Below, piece by piece: positions 60,745-64,000 of a stretch of 64,000 bases of DNA. The translations under genes were made by a program, and so were the position numbers. This stretch comes from an uncultured Prevotella sp. (GTDB lineage: Bacteria > Bacteroidota > Bacteroidia > Bacteroidales > Bacteroidaceae): the NCBI GenBank assembly GCA_946404405.1, contig CAMJDL010000001.1:98199-162198 (forward strand), written 5' to 3'. Position 1 is the stretch's first letter. Every line of letters starts with the position of its first letter. The notes beneath the pieces are model-generated. The model was not told the origin of the DNA. It saw nothing but the letters and a program-made list of their open reading frames with translations, and searched no databases.

Positions 60745-61290
60745 ATGTTTATCGCACAAGAGTTACGCAAAAGCAATATAGCAGAGTACTTACTGTACAT
60801 GTGGCAGGTTGAGAATATCATCCGTGCCTATGACTGTTCGTTGTCGAGAATTCGCAAAGAGTATATTGAGCGTTTCGAGTACGACGATGAGCAGAAGGAG
60901 GAACTGACCGACTGGTATGGTAACCTGATTCGCATGATGAACCAAGAGGGTTGTCGTGAACAGGGACATCTGCAAATCAATAAGGTGGTGATGCAGCAGT
61001 TGCAGGAATTACATGCCCAACTGTTGTCGTCGCCGAAATTCCCGTTCTACAATGCAGAGTACTACAAGGTGCTGCCGTATATTGTCGAGTTACGTAACCG
61101 GGGTGCCGATAAGGATGAGAACGAAGTGGAGACATGCTTCAACTCACTCTATGGCGTAATGATGCTGCGCTTGCAGAAGAAGGAGATAACCGCCAATACC
61201 GATCATGCCATCAAGGAGATTACGACATTCATTGGTATGCTGTCTGACTATTATAAGAAGGATAAGGAAGAAGGTTTAAAGTTCGAATAA
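60745..61290 (+). CDS. DUF4924-like protein
   Basis: A 181-aa soluble protein, mostly alpha-helical by eye (MFIAQELRKSNIAEYLLYMWQVENIIRAY, HAIKEITTFIGMLSDYYKKDKEEG), with no signal peptide. It matches the DUF4924 type found next to LysE-type and rfbD genes in Bacteroidales. The function is unknown. It lies 3 bp after the transporter and 1 bp before rfbD, so it is in the same operon. Confidence 0.8.
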   Translation: MFIAQELRKSNIAEYLLYMWQVENIIRAYDCSLSRIRKEYIERFEYDDEQKEELTDWYGNLIRMMNQEGCREQGHLQINKVVMQQLQELHAQLLSSPKFPFYNAEYYKVLPYIVELRNRGADKDENEVETCFNSLYGVMMLRLQKKEITANTDHAIKEITTFIGMLSDYYKKDKEEGLKFE

Positions 61291-61291
61291 G

Positions 61292-62140
61292 ATGAATATA
61301 CTGATTACGGGCTGCAATGGCCAACTGGGCAACGAGATGCAATTGCTGGAGAAAGAAAATCCCCAGCATACCTATTATAATACAGATGTTGCCGAGTTGG
61401 ATATCACCGATCAACAGGCTATTGAGCGCTTTGTTGACGATCATGTCATTAATGGCATCGTAAACTGTGCTGCTTATACGGCAGTAGATAAAGCCGAGTC
61501 GAACGAGACCCTCTGCCAATTGCTGAATGCTGAAGCACCAGCCTATCTGGCACATGCCGTTGGGCGTCGCGGAGGCTGGATGGTACAGATATCTACTGAC
61601 TACGTATTCGATGGTACCAAGCATACTCCGTACGTGGAGGACGACGACACATGTCCGAATTCCGTATATGGTCGTACGAAACTCGTAGGCGAGATTAACG
61701 TCCAGAATCTTTGCGAGCGTTCGATGATTATCCGAACCGCCTGGTTATATTCCACGTTTGGCAATAATTTCGTAAAGACCATGATACGCTTGGGTCATGA
61801 GAAACCGGAGTTAGGCGTTATCTTCGACCAGATTGGTACACCGACCTATGCCCGCGATTTGGCTCGCGTCATCATGACGGCCATCGAACAGGGCATCCGT
61901 CCTGGCATCTATCATTTCTCGAACGAGGGTGTCACGTCGTGGTATGACTTTACGAAAGCCATTCACCGGTTGGCAGGCATCACCACGTGCCGTGTACGTC
62001 CGCTGCATACCGCTGAATATCCTACGCCAGCTGCTCGTCCGCACTACTCGGTGCTCGACAAAACCAAGATAAAACAGACCTACGGCATTGACATCCCACA
62101 TTGGGAGGAATCGCTTGCCGATTGTATAGAACACATATAA
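61292..62140 (+). CDS. rfbD: dTDP-4-dehydrorhamnose reductase
   Basis: A 282-aa short-chain-dehydrogenase-type enzyme that makes the last step to dTDP-L-rhamnose with NADPH. It has the Rossmann motif ITGCNGQLGNEM at the N-terminus, VNCAAYTAVDKAE, STDYVFDG, the catalytic Tyr-Lys in YGRTKLVGE, and the family's C-terminal RPHYSVLDKTKIKQTYGI. The length is normal. The other dTDP-rhamnose genes are not in the window. It is the third gene of the LysE-DUF4924-rfbD operon. Confidence 0.95.
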   Translation: MNILITGCNGQLGNEMQLLEKENPQHTYYNTDVAELDITDQQAIERFVDDHVINGIVNCAAYTAVDKAESNETLCQLLNAEAPAYLAHAVGRRGGWMVQISTDYVFDGTKHTPYVEDDDTCPNSVYGRTKLVGEINVQNLCERSMIIRTAWLYSTFGNNFVKTMIRLGHEKPELGVIFDQIGTPTYARDLARVIMTAIEQGIRPGIYHFSNEGVTSWYDFTKAIHRLAGITTCRVRPLHTAEYPTPAARPHYSVLDKTKIKQTYGIDIPHWEESLADCIEHI

Positions 62141-62175
62141 TATAATCTTTATTAACTTAATCAACTTTATCAATT

Positions 62176-64000
62176 ATGAAAACTAAAAGACTATTCATCC
62201 TTCTGATGCTTGGCATCGTTACCTACGGCTGGGCTCAAAAAACGCAGACGCCGTCGTCGATTACCTGTCATCCTGATGGCAAGGTGACGTTCACCTACAA
62301 GAACGCGACAGCCAAGCAGGTGAAGGTCGATGTGCAGTTTGCCGGCCAGAAGGACATGACGCGCCAGGCTGATGGCACATGGACGGTGACACTTGGTCCC
62401 GTTGCAAAAGACATGTATCCTTACTGCTTCATCGTTGACGGTGTGAGTGTGATGGATCCTGAAAATCCGCAGTATTTCCCCAACGAGGGCTTCAAGAACA
62501 GCCTGCTTGAAATCCCTGGCGACGGCACACTGCCTCATGACATCCGCGATGTGCCTCACGGACGCCTGGAGTATGTGCATTATTATTCCAAGAGTTTGGG
62601 CGCTACCAATCAGGCAGTAGTCTATCTGCCCCCTACCTATATGCAGGATTACCAGAAGCGTTATCCGGTGTTCTACCTCATCAGTGGTACGACGGATACG
62701 GAAGAGGTATACTACAAGGTTGGACGCGTAAACTACATCATGGACAATCTGTTGGCTGACAAGGCTGCCAAGGAGATGATTATTGTATTACCCTACGGTA
62801 ACCCGTCTAAACTGAAGCCTGTGAAAGCCGATGGCGCTTCCGGACAACCTCAGACACGCTTCGGTGGCGATGTGTTCAGCAAGGATTTAATTGAAGACCT
62901 GATGCCATATATTGAGAAAAACTATCGTACTCGCAACGATCGCGACAGCCGTGCTATTGGCGGTTTCTCGCGTGGTGGTAATCAGGCGCTCTTCAACGGT
63001 CTCTCGAATCTTGACAAGTTTTCGTACCTCTGCTCGTACAGTTCTTTCACTTCGACAGATATCCCCAACGTCTACGACAATGCCGCTGATACGAATAAGA
63101 AGATCCACCTGTTCTGGCTTGGCGTAGGTACAGACGATTTCCTCTATGGTAACGCTCGCGACTATATGGAGTTCCTCGATCAGAAAGGTATCCGTAATGT
63201 CAAGGAGTTCACTAACGACAAGTTCGGCCATACATGGATGAATGCCAAATATTTCCTTTCCAAGTCCCTGCCTCTGCTGTTCAACAAGAAGGCTGCTGAG
63301 GCTGCTATGAAGGACGGAAAGCCCACTCCTGCCAAGACCGGTCAGGAACAGCAGTTTACACCAGGCGTGATGGCTCGTCTCTTCCCCAGACCTATTCTTT
63401 CGCCTGAGTATTCTCAGGACAGCATCATTTTCCGTATGAAGGCACCTGATGCCCAGAAGGTTGAACTGGAGTGTGAAATTCTGCCTGAGAATCTGGCAAT
63501 GACTAAGGATGCTGATGGTATTTGGTCTGTAACGATGACCGACTTTGTCACGGAGACCTTCAAGTACTGCTTCATCGTTGATGGTACTCGCGTGGCTGAC
63601 CCACAGAATATGTTGCTTTCGCCCGATCGTGGCTTCAAATACAGTATTGCCGACAATCCTTACGGTCCCTTCAATTTCGCCCAGATGGGTGATATACCTC
63701 ATGGTCGTACAGGCTATGACGTAGACCGTCAGGAAGCATGGTATATGTCTGCCACAATAGGACAAGGTCAGCCTGGCATGCCTGTCATGATACAACTGGT
63801 ACCTGGTGAGAACGATACGATGGAGAGCTGGTTTAAGCTGGGCGGTGCCGATGCTATTGCCGACCGTTTGCTGGCTGACGGACATACCAAGCCATGTATT
63901 CTTACTACGAGCAACCTTGAATTCATGGGACAACAGGGTGGCGGAATGCGTATGCCTGGTTTCCAGACAAGAGTATTGCGCGCTGACGACTATCCCACAT
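62176..64000 (+). CDS. Secreted CE1-type esterase with two E-set/esterase units (3' end outside window)
   Basis: This gene is missing from the ORF track because it has no stop before the window ends. The plus strand reads on from ATG 62176 for 608 codons, beginning with a signal peptide (MKTKRLFILLMLGIVTYGWA). Unit 1 is a CBM48-like E-set domain (KVTFTYKNATAKQVKVDVQF, about 30-120) plus a CE1/esterase-D-like domain (HGRLEYVHYYSKSLG, nucleophile Ser in GGFSRGGNQ, GVGTDDF, His in FGHTWM). Unit 2 starts at about 400 with another E-set (IFRMKAPDAQKVELECEI, FIVDGTRVADP) and a second esterase-like start (HGRTGYDVDRQEAWYM). CE1 enzymes cleave feruloyl or acetyl esters on plant polysaccharides. It follows rfbD by 35 bp of 7-nt-repeat-like DNA. 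Confidence 0.85.
   Translation, partial: MKTKRLFILLMLGIVTYGWAQKTQTPSSITCHPDGKVTFTYKNATAKQVKVDVQFAGQKDMTRQADGTWTVTLGPVAKDMYPYCFIVDGVSVMDPENPQYFPNEGFKNSLLEIPGDGTLPHDIRDVPHGRLEYVHYYSKSLGATNQAVVYLPPTYMQDYQKRYPVFYLISGTTDTEEVYYKVGRVNYIMDNLLADKAAKEMIIVLPYGNPSKLKPVKADGASGQPQTRFGGDVFSKDLIEDLMPYIEKNYRTRNDRDSRAIGGFSRGGNQALFNGLSNLDKFSYLCSYSSFTSTDIPNVYDNAADTNKKIHLFWLGVGTDDFLYGNARDYMEFLDQKGIRNVKEFTNDKFGHTWMNAKYFLSKSLPLLFNKKAAEAAMKDGKPTPAKTGQEQQFTPGVMARLFPRPILSPEYSQDSIIFRMKAPDAQKVELECEILPENLAMTKDADGIWSVTMTDFVTETFKYCFIVDGTRVADPQNMLLSPDRGFKYSIADNPYGPFNFAQMGDIPHGRTGYDVDRQEAWYMSATIGQGQPGMPVMIQLVPGENDTMESWFKLGGADAIADRLLADGHTKPCILTTSNLEFMGQQGGGMRMPGFQTRVLRADDYPT

Noticed and set aside
62887-63933. 348-aa minus-strand ORF at the window end
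   Set aside because: It is antisense to the esterase gene, whose plus frame is open to the end of the window and was dropped from the track only for lack of a stop.

Overview
The window looks like a Bacteroidales chromosome, most likely a Prevotella-type member of Prevotellaceae. The evidence is: two SusC/SusD pairs; lipoproteins with Bacteroidetes-style lipoboxes; repeated C-terminal tails of the type 'YNLAGQ.V....KGLVI.NG.K' (type IX secretion-like); promoters of the form TTTG-N19/20-TAnnTTTG; membrane-bound Y_Y_Y/AraC regulators; an HU-like protein with a 'smalltalk' peptide; and a fimbrillin operon. There are no tRNA, rRNA, CRISPR or transposase genes.

Layout. (1) 1-8.5 kb: the 3' end of a membrane-bound AraC-type regulator, convergent with a GH95 / CE8 pair on the minus strand. 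(2) 8.5-9.4 kb: an orphan DUF3791-like small gene, tandem stem-loop repeats and a minus-strand small RNA candidate. (3) 9.4-16.1 kb, plus strand: a fimbrial operon (AraC regulator, OmpA-DUF3575 protein, DUF5119 lipoprotein, two fimbrillin-like lipoproteins). (4) 16.1-17.9 kb: a repeat-rich spacer, an HU-like gene and a 31-aa smalltalk gene. (5) 18-60 kb, minus strand: a large pectin utilization locus. In transcription order it encodes a ROK kinase; a GH28-GH105-(a/a)6 fusion; two PL1 pectate lyases; CE8; an a/b-hydrolase; CE8 with a 57-aa lipoprotein; SusC/SusD; SusC/SusD; a beta-helix surface lipoprotein; a small lipoprotein; a secreted protein; a regulator; and a CE12-CE8 fusion. (6) 60-64 kb, plus strand: LysE-type transporter, DUF4924, rfbD, and a CE1-type esterase running off the window.

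How it fits together. The secreted CE8 and CE12 enzymes would de-methylate and de-acetylate pectin. The PL1 lyases and GH28 would cut homogalacturonan. The SusCD pairs and surface lipoproteins would bind and import oligomers. GH105 would remove unsaturated uronic acid ends, and GH95 would remove L-fucose/L-galactose side residues. Five promoters in the locus carry a shared CGTAAACG.TTACG palindrome at helically phased distances (50.5-51.5 or 61.5 bp) upstream of the -7 box. Two other promoters, next to the membrane-bound AraC regulators, carry three elements spaced exactly 21 bp apart. This suggests two regulatory layers: a diffusible factor not encoded in the window, and local membrane-bound sensors.

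Other points. One PL1 gene has a one-base frameshift that removes its secretion tail. Several secreted genes have 7-nt tandem tracts immediately before that tail. A 72-bp hairpin element is inserted in frame in one regulator. Two short intergenic transcripts look like small RNAs. All family assignments are from reading the proteins by eye; no database search was run.
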